NCBI GenBank assembly: GCA_023417735.1
Contig: JAEZEK010000484.1
Coordinates: forward strand, 1 to 19,063
Direction of reading: 5' to 3'
Origin: Pseudomonadota bacterium
Lineage (GTDB): Bacteria > Pseudomonadota > Alphaproteobacteria > Rhizobiales > Afifellaceae
Length of the DNA: 19,063 nt
The notes beneath the pieces were generated by a model. That model ran no database searches and was not told the DNA's origin. It was given only the letters and a program-made list of their open reading frames with translations. Positions 1 through 8,239 of the stretch are shown piece after piece. How positions within the stretch are numbered: position 1 is the stretch's first letter; each line of letters starts with the position of its first letter. The position numbers and the translations under genes were made by a program.

Positions 1-1226
1 CCATCGGACCGTCGGTCATCGACATATCCAGCCTCTATGCCAAGACCGGGATGTTCACGCTCGACCCGGGCTTCACCTCCACGGCCTCGTGCGAATCGTC
101 CATCACCTACATCGACGGCGACGAAGGCCTGCTGCTCTACCGCGGCTATCCGATCGAGCAGCTGGCCGAGAGCGGCGACTTCCTCGAGACCTGCTACCTG
201 CTCCTCTACGGCGAGTTGCCGACGGCGGCCCAGAAGCGCGACTTCGACGAGCGCGTGACGCGCCACACCATGCTGCACGAGCAGATGGCGCGCTTCTTCA
301 CCGGCTTCCGCCGTGACGCGCACCCGATGGCGGTGATGGTCGGCGTCGTCGGCGCGCTCTCCGCCTTCTACCACGATTCCACCGACATCGCCGATCCGTA
401 CCAGCGGATGGTCGCCTCCATCCGCATGATCGCGAAGATGCCGACGATCGCGGCGATGGCCTACAAATACCACATCGGCCAGCCTTTCGTTTACCCGCAG
501 AACAACCTCGACTACGCCGCCAACTTCCTGCGCATGTGCTTCGCCGTGCCGTGCGAGGACTACGTCGTCGATCCGGTGCTGGCGCGGGCGATGGACCGCA
601 TCTTCATCCTGCATGCCGACCACGAGCAGAATGCGTCGACATCGACGGTCCGGCTCGCCGGCTCGTCCGGTGCGAACCCGTTCGCCTGCATCGCCGCCGG
701 CATCGCCTGCCTGTGGGGCCCGGCCCACGGCGGCGCGAACGAGGCGGCCCTCAACATGCTGGCCGAGATCGGCACCCCGGACCGCATCCCCGAGTTCATC
801 GAGCGGGCCAAGGACAAGGACGATCCGTTCCGCCTCATGGGCTTCGGGCACCGCGTCTACAAGAACTACGACCCGCGCGCGAAGATCATGCAGCGGACCT
901 GCCACGAGGTGCTGACCACGCTCGGCATCAAGGACGATTCGCTGCTCGACGTGGCGATGGAGCTCGAGCGGATCGCGCTGACGGACGATTATTTCGTCGA
1001 GAAGAAGCTCTATCCGAACATCGACTTCTATTCGGGCATCACGCTGAAGGCGATGGGCTTCCCGACGACCATGTTCACGGTGCTGTTCGCGGTCGCCCGC
1101 ACGGTCGGCTGGATCGCGCAGTGGAAGGAGATGGTGGAGGATCCGAAGCAGCGCATCGGCCGCCCGCGCCAGCTCTTCGTCGGCGCGCCCCCGCGCGCCT
1201 ACGTGGCGACCGACCAGCGCGGCTGA
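1..1226 (+). CDS. gltA: Citrate synthase (type II), 3' part of the gene
   Basis: Condenses oxaloacetate and acetyl-CoA to citrate, the entry step of the TCA cycle, in the cytoplasm. The 5' end lies outside the window. The first complete codon is at 3, and the residues before the first internal ATG at 51 ([15 protein letters not shown]) are conserved citrate synthase sequence, so that ATG is not the start. About 407 residues are present; the family is about 430, so roughly 20 to 35 are missing. The active-site triad is visible: His in AHGGANEA (codon 726-728), His in [15 protein letters not shown] (codon 849-851) and Asp in NIDFYSGI (codon 1023-1025). The C-terminal block [12 protein letters not shown] is typical of the hexameric bacterial form. 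The gene ends with TGA at 1224-1226, 28 nt from the convergent lpxB stop. Downstream gltA is a familiar neighbour of lpxB in Hyphomicrobiales. Confidence 0.97.
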   Translation, partial: IGPSVIDISSLYAKTGMFTLDPGFTSTASCESSITYIDGDEGLLLYRGYPIEQLAESGDFLETCYLLLYGELPTAAQKRDFDERVTRHTMLHEQMARFFTGFRRDAHPMAVMVGVVGALSAFYHDSTDIADPYQRMVASIRMIAKMPTIAAMAYKYHIGQPFVYPQNNLDYAANFLRMCFAVPCEDYVVDPVLARAMDRIFILHADHEQNASTSTVRLAGSSGANPFACIAAGIACLWGPAHGGANEAALNMLAEIGTPDRIPEFIERAKDKDDPFRLMGFGHRVYKNYDPRAKIMQRTCHEVLTTLGIKDDSLLDVAMELERIALTDDYFVEKKLYPNIDFYSGITLKAMGFPTTMFTVLFAVARTVGWIAQWKEMVEDPKQRIGRPRQLFVGAPPRAYVATDQRG

Positions 1227-1247
1227 CGGCCGGGCTGCGTGGCTTTC

Positions 1248-1278
1248 GCGGCGGCTACCGCACGGCGGTGGCCGCCGC
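1248..1278 (+). terminator. Strong hairpin after gltA, overlapping the lpxB 3' end
   Basis: An inverted repeat pairs 1248-1261 with 1265-1278 around a three-base loop (acg). On the + strand RNA this is a 14-bp stem: 8 GC pairs, one U-G wobble and 5 more pairs. On the minus strand RNA the wobble position becomes an A-C mismatch, so the fold favours the gltA transcript. It begins 22 nt after the gltA stop. No T run follows, so it is not a textbook intrinsic terminator. It may instead stabilise the 3' end or block readthrough into antisense lpxB. It also encodes the Ala-rich lpxB C-terminus, so chance is possible. Confidence 0.4.
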
Positions 1279-2433
1279 CAGCGTCTTCAGGACGATATCG
1301 GCGGCGAGCTCGCTCGGCTGCGCTCCGTCCGGCAGTGCCATCGCCTGGTCGAGCCGGGCGAGCGCCTCGATCTGGCGCGCCCGCTCGGGCCCCTCGCGAA
1401 GGAGGGCCGAGACGTCTGCGGCGAGCACCTCCGGCGAGCCCGCCTGATCGAGGTACTCGGGTATGGCGTTCTCCCCGATGATCAGGTTCACCAGGACGAT
1501 CGAGGGCACGCGGAGGAGCGGCTTCAGCATGCGCGCGATCGGGTCGACCCGGTAGGCGACCACCATCGGCACGCCGGCGAGCCCGAGTTCCAGCGTCACC
1601 GTGCCCGAGGCGGCGAGCGCGGCGTGGGCCCTGCGGAACGCGGCGAACTTCTCCGCTTCCCCCGTGACGATCCGGGGTTTCACCGGCCAGCCCGCCAGTT
1701 CCGCCTCGATCTCCGCGCGCAGATGGCCGACCGCCGGCAGGAGGACCTCGACGCCCGGATGCGCCGCGGCGATCCTCGCCACGGCCTCTCCGAACGGCGC
1801 CATCAGGCGCTTGATCTCGCTCCGCCGGCTGCCCGGCAGCACCACCAGCACCGGGTTCTCCGACAGCGGGTCCCTTTCCCCGGGGGCGGGGCGCAGCTCG
1901 GCCACGCGCTCCACCAGCGGATGGCCGACATAGGTGCAGGGCGGCCCGCGCAGGCGGCGGTGGACGTCCGGCTCGAACGGCAGTAGCGCGAGCACATGGT
2001 CGAAGAACTTCGCCATGCGCGGCGCCCGCCACGCCTTCCACGCCCACACCGAGGGCGACACGTAGTCGACGAGCGGGACTTGGGGCAGGCGCCGCTTCAC
2101 GCGCTCGGCGACCGAATGCGTGAAGCCGGGGCTGTCGACCGCGACGAGGATGTCGGGCCGCTCGGCGACGATCGCGTCCACGGCCTGGTACACGCGCCGG
2201 ACGATGCGCGGGACGTGGGCAATGATCGAGCCGATCCCGATCACGGCCACGTCGGACACCGGGAAGGCCGTGGTCGCGCCGCGCGCGATCATCCGGTCTC
2301 CCGCCACGCCGAAGACGATGCAGTCGGGGTGCCTCCGGCGCAGCGCATCGATGAGCCCGGCCCCGAGCTGGTCCCCGGACTCCTCGCCCACCACGATCGC
2401 GACCCTCAGCGGCCCGGGCACCCGCTCGCTCAC
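1255..2433 (-). CDS. lpxB: Lipid-A-disaccharide synthase
   Basis: A peripheral membrane GT19 glycosyltransferase. It joins UDP-2,3-diacylglucosamine to lipid X to form the tetra-acyl lipid A disaccharide. The protein is 392 residues (E. coli 382). Recognisable motifs are GEESGDQLGA near residue 16, VDSPGF near 99 (Asp100 sits where the proposed catalytic Asp of the family lies), YVSPSVWAWK near 124, GHPLVE and LPGSRRSEIKRL. I chose GTG at 2433-2431 because it begins the conserved N-terminus (SERVPGPLRVAIVVGEESGD) and overlaps the lpxI stop as GTGA. The frame is open further upstream to 2619, but that stretch is an Arg/Gly-rich shadow of lpxI. The overlap suggests coupled translation with lpxI, which supplies lipid X. 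It is the last gene of the minus-strand block, and its stop region forms the gltA hairpin. Confidence 0.96.
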   Translation of the reverse strand: MSERVPGPLRVAIVVGEESGDQLGAGLIDALRRRHPDCIVFGVAGDRMIARGATTAFPVSDVAVIGIGSIIAHVPRIVRRVYQAVDAIVAERPDILVAVDSPGFTHSVAERVKRRLPQVPLVDYVSPSVWAWKAWRAPRMAKFFDHVLALLPFEPDVHRRLRGPPCTYVGHPLVERVAELRPAPGERDPLSENPVLVVLPGSRRSEIKRLMAPFGEAVARIAAAHPGVEVLLPAVGHLRAEIEAELAGWPVKPRIVTGEAEKFAAFRRAHAALAASGTVTLELGLAGVPMVVAYRVDPIARMLKPLLRVPSIVLVNLIIGENAIPEYLDQAGSPEVLAADVSALLREGPERARQIEALARLDQAMALPDGAQPSELAADIVLKTLAAATAVR

Positions 2434-3278
2434 GGCTTGACCCCGAGCAGGAAAAGCCCGGCCGCGTCGAGGGCGCCGATGGTCTCGGCGCGGCCCGCGA
2501 CGAGCGTGCGCCCGGCCTCCGCGGCGATCCCGGCAAGACCGGCGGCCTTGATGTTCCTGGCCGTGGCCGGGCCTATCGTGGGAAGGTCGAGGCGCGGGTC
2601 CTGGCGCGGCTTCATGCACTTCGCCAGCACGCCGCCGGCCTTCGGGATCCTGCGCTTGTCGCGGAGTTCGGCGATCCTGGCGATCATGCCGTCGGTCCCC
2701 TCCGCAGCCTCCAGCGCCACCACCCGCCCCTCCACCGCGACCGCCGCCTGCCCGATGTCGAGGGCGCCGATCGCACGCGCGGCGGCAAGCGCGGCCTCGG
2801 CGTCCTCCATGTCCTGAGGCGTCGGCTTCCGCCGCGTCGCGACGCCCGCCGCGAGTGCGAGGTCGGGGGCGTTCTCGATCGGGCTGACGAGCCTGATGCC
2901 GCGCTCCTCGAAGATCGCCGCGACGCCGGCGAGAAGCCGGTCGTCGCCGCCGTGGAGGAGCGAGAGCACGCGCGGGAGCAGCTTGAGCGCGCCGAGATCG
3001 GGGGCGAGTGCGGCGATGTCGGGCCGCCGTGCAATCCCCCCGATGAAGACCGCGCGCCGGCAGCCCTCCTCCGCGAGCGTCCTGAACAGCCTGCCGATCT
3101 CGCCGAAGCGCAGGCTGTGCACGCGGGCCGCGCCGAAGGCCGCCGGATCGGCTTCGCCCTCGATCGCGATCACCACCGGCCGGTGCCCGGCCGCGGCGGC
3201 CGCACGCGCGACGACGGGCGGAAGCCCGCCGCTCCCCGAAAGGATCGCGATCGGATCGGCTGCCGTCGCCTGCCTCAT
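2430..3278 (-). CDS. lpxI: UDP-2,3-diacylglucosamine diphosphatase LpxI
   Basis: Hydrolyses UDP-2,3-diacylglucosamine to lipid X (2,3-diacylglucosamine 1-phosphate) and UMP. This is the step before LpxB, done by the LpxI (DUF1009) family in alphaproteobacteria instead of LpxH. The protein is 282 residues, the usual length. The N-terminal domain opens with IAILSGSGGLP. The C-terminal domain has EGTDGM near residue 193 and KPRQDPRLDLPTIGP near 223. Asp227 or Asp231 in that last block should correspond to the region of the catalytic Asp known from Caulobacter LpxI, but I could not align it. It starts with ATG at 3278, 7 nt after the lpxA stop, and ends in a 4-nt overlap with lpxB. Its place between lpxA and lpxB fits the pathway order. 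Confidence 0.95.
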   Translation of the reverse strand: MRQATAADPIAILSGSGGLPPVVARAAAAAGHRPVVIAIEGEADPAAFGAARVHSLRFGEIGRLFRTLAEEGCRRAVFIGGIARRPDIAALAPDLGALKLLPRVLSLLHGGDDRLLAGVAAIFEERGIRLVSPIENAPDLALAAGVATRRKPTPQDMEDAEAALAAARAIGALDIGQAAVAVEGRVVALEAAEGTDGMIARIAELRDKRRIPKAGGVLAKCMKPRQDPRLDLPTIGPATARNIKAAGLAGIAAEAGRTLVAGRAETIGALDAAGLFLLGVKP

Positions 3279-3285
3279 GGCCGGA

Positions 3286-4086
3286 TCAGGCCGCGCGCTC
3301 CCCGCGCGGCGTGCAGAGCGCGCGTTCGCCGCCCTCGCGGATGAAGTCCACGATCATGGCCACGTTCGGATCGCCGGCGAAGGCGGACGCGACCTCCTCC
3401 ACCCGCTGTTTCAGCGTGCCGGCCTCGGCGAACAGCAGCTGGTAGGCGCGCCGCACGTTCTGGATCGTCTCGCGCGAGAAGCCGCGCCGTCTCATGCCCA
3501 CGATGTTGAGGCCGCCCAGATAGGCCCTGTTGCCGAGCACCGAGCCGAACGGGATCACGTCGTTCTCCACCCCCGCCATGCCGCCGACGAAGGCGTGCGC
3601 GCCGACGCGGGCGAACTGGATGATCGCGGCGCCGCCGCCGACGATCACGGTGTCGCCGAGCGTGACGTGCCCGGCGAGCATCGCGTTGTTGGAGAGGATG
3701 ACGCTGTCGCCGACGCGGCAGTCGTGGCCGACATGGGAGTTGGCGAGGAAGGCGCAGCGGTCGCCGATCGTCGTCACCATGCCCCCGCCCGCGGTCCCCG
3801 GGTTCATCGTGACGCCTTCGCGGATGATGCAGTCGGACCCGATGACGAGCCGCGACGGCTCGCCCGCGTACTTCAGGTCCTGCGGCTGATGCCCGATCGA
3901 GGCGAACGGGTAGAGCTTCGCCCTCGGCCCGATCGCCGTCCGCCCGGCCACGACGACATGGCTGACGAGCTCGCAGCCCTCCCCCAGCTCGACCTCGCTC
4001 CCGACCACGCAGTAAGGCCCGATGCGGACGCCGGCGCCGAGCCGCGCCCCCTCTCCGATGATCGCCGAGGGATGGATCTCCGGCAC
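3286..4086 (-). CDS. lpxA: Acyl-ACP--UDP-N-acetylglucosamine O-acyltransferase
   Basis: Catalyses the first lipid A step, moving a 3-hydroxyacyl chain from ACP to the 3-OH of UDP-GlcNAc in the cytoplasm. At 266 residues it matches the family (E. coli 262). The N-terminal two thirds is a left-handed beta helix of hexapeptide repeats (for example IGEGARLGAGVRIGPYCVVG). His121 in VGHDC matches the catalytic His125 of E. coli. The C-terminal helical part contains the conserved RRRGFSRETIQ and a Tyr-rich YQLLFAEAGTL. The start is GTG at 4086-4084, one base after the fabZ TAG, so it probably depends on ribosomes terminating on fabZ. The conserved PEIHPSAIIGEGA directly follows the GTG, which supports this start. 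Confidence 0.97.
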   Translation of the reverse strand: MPEIHPSAIIGEGARLGAGVRIGPYCVVGSEVELGEGCELVSHVVVAGRTAIGPRAKLYPFASIGHQPQDLKYAGEPSRLVIGSDCIIREGVTMNPGTAGGGMVTTIGDRCAFLANSHVGHDCRVGDSVILSNNAMLAGHVTLGDTVIVGGGAAIIQFARVGAHAFVGGMAGVENDVIPFGSVLGNRAYLGGLNIVGMRRRGFSRETIQNVRRAYQLLFAEAGTLKQRVEEVASAFAGDPNVAMIVDFIREGGERALCTPRGERAA

Positions 4087-4087
4087 G

Positions 4088-4549
4088 CTACTCGTCCACC
4101 AGCATCGCGCTCACTTCCGCCTCTGCGACCTTGCCGCCGTCCACGCGCGCCTCGCACGCGAAGCGCCAGATGCTCCCGCGCCGGCGGATCTTCTGGACGT
4201 GGTACTCGACCGTGTCGCCGGGGATCACGGGCTTCCTGAACTTCGCCTTGTCGATGGTCATGAAGTAGACGAGCTGCGGCTTGCCGGGCGTCTCCCGCGC
4301 CAGCACACAGAGCGCGCCGGCCGTCTGCGCCATCCCCTCGATGAGCAGCACGCCCGGCATCACCGGCCGCTCGGGGAAGTGGCCCAGGAAGTGCGGCTCG
4401 TTGATGGTGACGTTCTTGATGCCGATGCAGAAATCGTCGCCGCGTATGTCGCGGATCCGATCGACCATCAGGAAGGGATAACGGTGGGGGAGCGCGGCGA
4501 GTATCTTTGCAATGTCGGCCGCCTCCAGTGACCCCGCTTGTTCGTTCAT
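4088..4549 (-). CDS. fabZ: 3-hydroxyacyl-[ACP] dehydratase FabZ
   Basis: A hot-dog-fold dehydratase of type II fatty acid synthesis. It converts 3-hydroxyacyl-ACP to trans-2-enoyl-ACP and so competes with LpxA and LpxD for the same substrates. The protein is 153 residues. The motif [15 protein letters not shown] carries catalytic His57, and [11 protein letters not shown] carries Glu71. The N-terminal [12 protein letters not shown] is also diagnostic. ATG at 4549 starts the protein 22 nt after the lpxD stop, and TAG at 4090-4088 lies one base from the lpxA GTG. The lpxD-fabZ-lpxA order is ancient in proteobacteria and is thought to balance membrane phospholipid against lipid A. Confidence 0.97.
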   Translation of the reverse strand: MNEQAGSLEAADIAKILAALPHRYPFLMVDRIRDIRGDDFCIGIKNVTINEPHFLGHFPERPVMPGVLLIEGMAQTAGALCVLARETPGKPQLVYFMTIDKAKFRKPVIPGDTVEYHVQKIRRRGSIWRFACEARVDGGKVAEAEVSAMLVDE

Positions 4550-4571
4550 GATCTAGGTCCCCACGGACGGA

Positions 4572-5624
4572 TTATTGTTCGGACTCGTTCTGGCTGCGGC
4601 CCTTCTTGCCCAAATTCCTGAGCGCCGTCATCTCCCGGAACCATTCCGTCACCGGACGGGCCGGCACGCCGCCCCAGCGCGCGCCCGCCGGGACGTCGCC
4701 ATGCACCACGCTCACGGCAGCGATCTGCGCGCCGTCGCCGATGGTGACGTGCCCGTTGATGCCGGACTGGCCGCCGATCGCCACGTAGTCGCCGAGCCGC
4801 GCCGATCCCGAGATCCCAACCTGGGCGACGAGCACGCAGTGCCGGCCGATCTCGACGTTGTGGCCGATCTGCACCTGGTTGTCGATCTTGGTGCCCTCGC
4901 CGATGACGGTGTCACGGTTCGCCCCGCGGTCGATCGTCGTGTTCGCCCCGATCTCGACGTCGTCCTGAATGATGACGCGCCCGATCTGCGCGACCTTGCG
5001 GTGGCCGGACGGATGCATGGCGAAGCCGAAGCCGTCCTGCCCGATCTGGGCGCCCGGATGGACGATCACGCGATTGCCGAGCAAGGCGTGCTGGACGCAG
5101 GCATTGGGGCCGATGAAGCAGTCGCGCCCGATGGCGACCCCGGTGCCGACGACCGCGCCGGCCGCGATCACGGTCCCGCGGCCGATCTCGGCGCGCGCTC
5201 CGACGACCGCGCCGGGCTCGACGGTGACGCCGTCCTCGATCGAAGCGCTTGGATGCACCGTCCCGGCAATGCCGCTGCTGCCCTCGAAGATGCCCGTCGG
5301 GCGCAACGCTCCCGGGAACGCGGCCGCGAGGTAGCGCGCATAGGCCCGGTACGGCTCGGGCGTCTGCAGCACCGCCACCCGTTCCGGCACGCGGTCGAGA
5401 TAGCGCGCCGAGCACAGGATCGCGGAGGCGTCGGTGCCAGCCAGCGCCCGGACGTACTTCGGATTGTCGAGGAAGGTCAGATCGCCGTCGGACGCGGCGT
5501 CGACCGGCGCCGCCCCCGTGATCAGCGCGGCCGGATCGCCGCGCACCAGGGTCGCTTCGGTCAGGCTCGCGACCTCCGCCAGGCTGACCGGCGGAGGCGC
5601 GGGAAAGAAGCGGGAATCATGCAT
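4572..5624 (-). CDS. lpxD: UDP-3-O-acylglucosamine N-acyltransferase
   Basis: Transfers the second 3-hydroxyacyl chain from ACP to the 2-amino group of UDP-3-O-acylglucosamine, the third lipid A step. The protein is 350 residues (E. coli 341). It has an N-terminal uridine-binding domain (residues about 12-110, with [11 protein letters not shown]), then a long left-handed beta helix of hexapeptide repeats (about 120-310), then a C-terminal helix ([15 protein letters not shown]). His255 in [13 protein letters not shown] lies in the block that holds the catalytic histidine of this family. The [11 protein letters not shown] segment near residue 197 is also diagnostic. It starts with ATG at 5624, 54 nt after the bamA stop; a compact hairpin lies in that gap. 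Confidence 0.97.
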   Translation of the reverse strand: MHDSRFFPAPPPVSLAEVASLTEATLVRGDPAALITGAAPVDAASDGDLTFLDNPKYVRALAGTDASAILCSARYLDRVPERVAVLQTPEPYRAYARYLAAAFPGALRPTGIFEGSSGIAGTVHPSASIEDGVTVEPGAVVGARAEIGRGTVIAAGAVVGTGVAIGRDCFIGPNACVQHALLGNRVIVHPGAQIGQDGFGFAMHPSGHRKVAQIGRVIIQDDVEIGANTTIDRGANRDTVIGEGTKIDNQVQIGHNVEIGRHCVLVAQVGISGSARLGDYVAIGGQSGINGHVTIGDGAQIAAVSVVHGDVPAGARWGGVPARPVTEWFREMTALRNLGKKGRSQNESEQ

Positions 5625-5646
5625 GTCGGTGCGGTGCGCAGGCGAG

Positions 5647-5666
5647 CCGGCACCTCCCGGTGCCGG
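5647..5666 (-). other. Hairpin between bamA and lpxD
   Basis: Positions 5647-5654 (ccggcacc) are complementary to 5659-5666 (ggtgccgg) around a four-base loop, giving an 8-bp GC-rich stem. It begins 12 nt after the bamA stop and ends 22 nt before the lpxD ATG. No T run follows on the minus strand, so a complete intrinsic terminator is unlikely. It could be a processing or stability element that sets unequal bamA and lpxD expression. The fold is read from the sequence; its function is inferred. Confidence 0.4.
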
Positions 5667-5678
5667 TCGCGAGCGTCC

Positions 5679-8057
5679 TCAGAAGCGCGTGCCCCCGCCG
5701 ATCCGGAAGAACTGCTCCTCGTCGTAGGACTGCGAGCTCAGGACGTAGGCGAAGTCCGCCCGCAGCGGCCCGAGCGGCGAGGCCCAGAGGATCGAGCCGC
5801 CGACCGAGGACCGGATGGAGGTCGAGTCGTTCACGAAGATCCCGAGCGCGCGGTAACGGGCGCTGTCGAAATCGGTGTCGAAGGCCGTGCCGGCATCGGC
5901 GAACACGGCGCCCTTCAGGCCGATCTCCGGCGGAATCCCCGGCAGCGGGAACTGCACCTCGGCGGTGCCGGCCACGAAGATCTTGGCGCCGAGGGCGTCC
6001 CGCGTCAGCCGGTCGCGAGGGCCGATGCCCGAGCTCTCGAAGCCCCTGATCGTCTCGCCGCCCTTGAAGAAGGCGTCGATCAGGCGGACGTCGTCGCCGC
6101 CCAGGCCCATGATGTGGCCGCCCTGCACCTTGAGCAGGCCGATCATGCCGGCATCGGGGATCAGCTCGTGATAGTAGGAGGCCTGCGCGGTCGTGCGCAT
6201 GTACCGCACGTCGCCGCCGACGCCCGCGAAGTCCTGCGTGAACTGCGCGTAGAGACCGCTGGTCGGATTGGTCCGGCTGTCGAGCGTGTCGTAGATGAGC
6301 GAGTAGTTCACCGAGGACACGACGGAGCTGCCCTCCGCCTGGCAAACCGCCCGCGACACGCCCGGCTTGCAGTCGAACGACCCGTCCGCGAGGTCGGTGG
6401 TGAAGTTGTAGCCCGGGACGTTAATGTCCTGGCTCTCGATCCGGTAGCCGAGCTGGACCGTGAAGTCCTCGGTGATCGGGAACCCGAAGGTGAGGCCGCC
6501 GCCGGTGCTCTCGAAGTCGTAGGAGCGGAAGTCGTTCTCCTTGTAGACCTGCCGGAACACGTTGAAGCCTGCCGAGATCCGCCGGCCGAGGAAGTACGGG
6601 TCGGTGAACCCGAACTCGAAGGTCCGCGACGACTCGCCTCCGCCGACCGCCGCGCGCACGATGTAGCCGCGGCCGAGGAAGTTGCGTTCCGTGATCGAGA
6701 TGTCGCCGATGATGCCGTCGGCGGTCGAATAGCCCGCGCCGAACCCGATCTCGCCGGTCGGCTGCTCCTCGACGGTGACGATGACGACCACCCGGTCCGG
6801 CTCCACGCCGGGCTGGGTCGTGATCTTCACGTCCTTGAAGTAGTTGAGGTTCTTGAGGCGCCGTTCGGCCCGGTCGATCAGGACGCGGTTGAAGGCGTCG
6901 CCTTCCGAGAGGTCGAACTCGCGGCGGATGACGTAGTCGCGGGTCCGCGAGTTGCCGCGCACCTCGATGCGCTCGACATAGGTCCGCGACCCCTCGTCCA
7001 CGACATAGGTCACGCCGATCGTCTGCGTTTCCGGATTGCGCTCCAGGCGCGGCCGCACCTGCGCGAAGGCGTAGCCGGAGCCGGCGAGCTCGATCGTCAG
7101 CGCCTCGAGCGACTTCTCGATCTCGAGCGCCGAATAGGTCTCGCCCGGGCGCGTCAGGACCAGGCGGCGAAGCCGCTCCGGATCGATGCCGGGGACGACC
7201 GACTCCACGTCCACCGCGCCGAACCGGTAGCGCTGGCCCTCGTCGAGCGTGAAGGTGATGAAGAAGACGTTCCGCTCGCGGTCGAGGTCGGCGACCGCGG
7301 ACACGATCTGGAAGTCGGCGTAGCCGCGATTGAGGTAGAAGCGGCGGATCTTCTCCTCGTCCTGGGCCAGCCGGTCGGGATCGTAGACGTCGCTGCGGCG
7401 CAGGAAGCTAAGGATGCCGCTCTCGCGCGTCTCGATCACGTTGCGCAGCCGGCCGTCGCCGAAGGCCTGGTTGCCGATGAACGTGATGCGGGAAACGCCC
7501 GTCTTCGGGCCCTCCGTGATCTCGTAGACGAGGTTCACGCGGTTCTGCGGGAGCTGGATGACCTTGGCTTCGACGGACGCCTGGAAGCGGCCGCCGCGAC
7601 GGTACATCTCGAGGATGCGCTGGACGTCGCTCTGGACCCGCGAGCTGGTGAGGACGCCGCGCGCCTCCGACTGCACGATGCCCGCCAGCTGCTCGTCCTT
7701 GAAACGGCTGTTGCCCTCGAACGCGACGCGGTTGATGAGCGGGTTCTCCACCACCGTGACCACCAGGGCGCCGCCGCTCTGGGCCATGCGCACGTCGGAG
7801 AAGAGGCCGGTGTCGTAGAGCGCCTTCAGGGACTCGTCCACGTCCTCGGACGAGAAGTTCCGGCCGGGCTGGATGAGCAGGTAGGCGCGGACGGTCTCCG
7901 CATCGACGCGATCATTGCCCTGGACCACGACCCGGTTCACGACGGCCGCCTCGGCGGACGACACGAAACTTGGCACAGGGATCGTCCCGCTCACCGAGAA
8001 CGCCGGTGCCGCTACGACGAGGGCCGAAAACGTGGCCCGGATCAACTTTGCTGTCAT
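5679..8057 (-). CDS. bamA: Outer membrane protein assembly factor BamA
   Basis: The central Omp85 subunit of the BAM complex; it folds and inserts beta-barrel proteins into the outer membrane. The protein is 792 residues (E. coli 810). Residues 1-37 look like a signal peptide (KLIR, a hydrophobic stretch, then AEA cleavage site). Five POTRA repeats should fill about 38-440, starting with VVNRVVVQGNDRV; FEGNSRFKD, ITFIGNQAFGD and IEVRGNSRT mark later repeats. The C-terminal half is the 16-strand barrel. IRGF at 670-673 is the conserved loop-6 VRGF-type motif, and the protein ends in Phe (GGGTRF) as expected of a beta signal. ATG at 8057 gives an intact signal peptide; I see no strong ribosome binding site. 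It follows rseP after a 182-nt gap. Confidence 0.97.
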   Translation of the reverse strand: MTAKLIRATFSALVVAAPAFSVSGTIPVPSFVSSAEAAVVNRVVVQGNDRVDAETVRAYLLIQPGRNFSSEDVDESLKALYDTGLFSDVRMAQSGGALVVTVVENPLINRVAFEGNSRFKDEQLAGIVQSEARGVLTSSRVQSDVQRILEMYRRGGRFQASVEAKVIQLPQNRVNLVYEITEGPKTGVSRITFIGNQAFGDGRLRNVIETRESGILSFLRRSDVYDPDRLAQDEEKIRRFYLNRGYADFQIVSAVADLDRERNVFFITFTLDEGQRYRFGAVDVESVVPGIDPERLRRLVLTRPGETYSALEIEKSLEALTIELAGSGYAFAQVRPRLERNPETQTIGVTYVVDEGSRTYVERIEVRGNSRTRDYVIRREFDLSEGDAFNRVLIDRAERRLKNLNYFKDVKITTQPGVEPDRVVVIVTVEEQPTGEIGFGAGYSTADGIIGDISITERNFLGRGYIVRAAVGGGESSRTFEFGFTDPYFLGRRISAGFNVFRQVYKENDFRSYDFESTGGGLTFGFPITEDFTVQLGYRIESQDINVPGYNFTTDLADGSFDCKPGVSRAVCQAEGSSVVSSVNYSLIYDTLDSRTNPTSGLYAQFTQDFAGVGGDVRYMRTTAQASYYHELIPDAGMIGLLKVQGGHIMGLGGDDVRLIDAFFKGGETIRGFESSGIGPRDRLTRDALGAKIFVAGTAEVQFPLPGIPPEIGLKGAVFADAGTAFDTDFDSARYRALGIFVNDSTSIRSSVGGSILWASPLGPLRADFAYVLSSQSYDEEQFFRIGGGTRF

Positions 8058-8121
8058 TGGCCGTTTGGTACCCGGTCTCTGATGCGACGAACGCGATCGG
8101 CGTCTTCGACGGACTCAATCG

Positions 8122-8142
8122 AAGGCTTCCTATCGCAGCCTT
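8122..8142 (-). other. Small inverted repeat in the bamA leader region
   Basis: Positions 8122-8127 (aaggct) pair with 8137-8142 (agcctt) around a nine-base loop, about 65 to 85 nt upstream of the bamA ATG. It overlaps the -10 box of the candidate promoter at 8129-8157. If that promoter is real, this is a possible operator-like dyad. If transcription reads through from rseP, it is a hairpin in the message. The stem is short, so chance is quite possible. Confidence 0.25.
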
Positions 8143-8157
8143 TCGCAGTGCTTTCAA
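8129..8157 (-). promoter_or_regulatory. Candidate promoter upstream of bamA
   Basis: On the minus strand TTGAAA (8157-8152) is separated by 17 nt from GATAGG (8134-8129). The -35 box matches 5 of 6 sigma-70 positions but the -10 box only 3 of 6. Transcription would start about 65 nt upstream of the bamA ATG. This is the widest gap in the envelope gene block, which is why a promoter is plausible here. I saw no clear match to ECF or heat-shock sigma boxes. Confidence 0.25.
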
Positions 8158-8196
8158 TGAGAGCACCCGCGCGGTACCGAGCTTTTTTCCCGCTAA

Positions 8197-8212
8197 GTGG
8201 CGATTCCGCCAC
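8197..8212 (-). other. Hairpin downstream of rseP
   Basis: Positions 8197-8202 (gtggcg) pair with 8207-8212 (cgccac) around a four-base loop, starting 27 nt after the rseP stop. On the minus strand it is followed by TTAGCGGGAAAAAAG rather than a T run. It may weaken readthrough into bamA or protect the 3' end of the upstream message, but it does not meet the criteria for an intrinsic terminator. Confidence 0.3.
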
Positions 8213-8239
8213 GGACCGGCGCGTCCCCCTTCACCGGCT

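Noticed and set aside
51..53. ATG as the start of gltA
   Set aside because: Conserved citrate synthase residues are encoded before it, so the true start lies outside the window.
2434..2619. An N-terminal extension of lpxB by 62 codons
   Set aside because: It lies wholly inside lpxI, is Arg/Gly-rich and has no family similarity. The GTG at 2433 directly precedes the conserved start of LpxB.
7912..8166. An 84-codon minus-strand frame beginning in the rseP-bamA gap
   Set aside because: It overlaps the bamA signal-peptide region in another frame. Its C-terminal half is Arg/Gly-rich shadow sequence, and it has no clear ribosome binding site. A short upstream peptide cannot be ruled out but is not supported.
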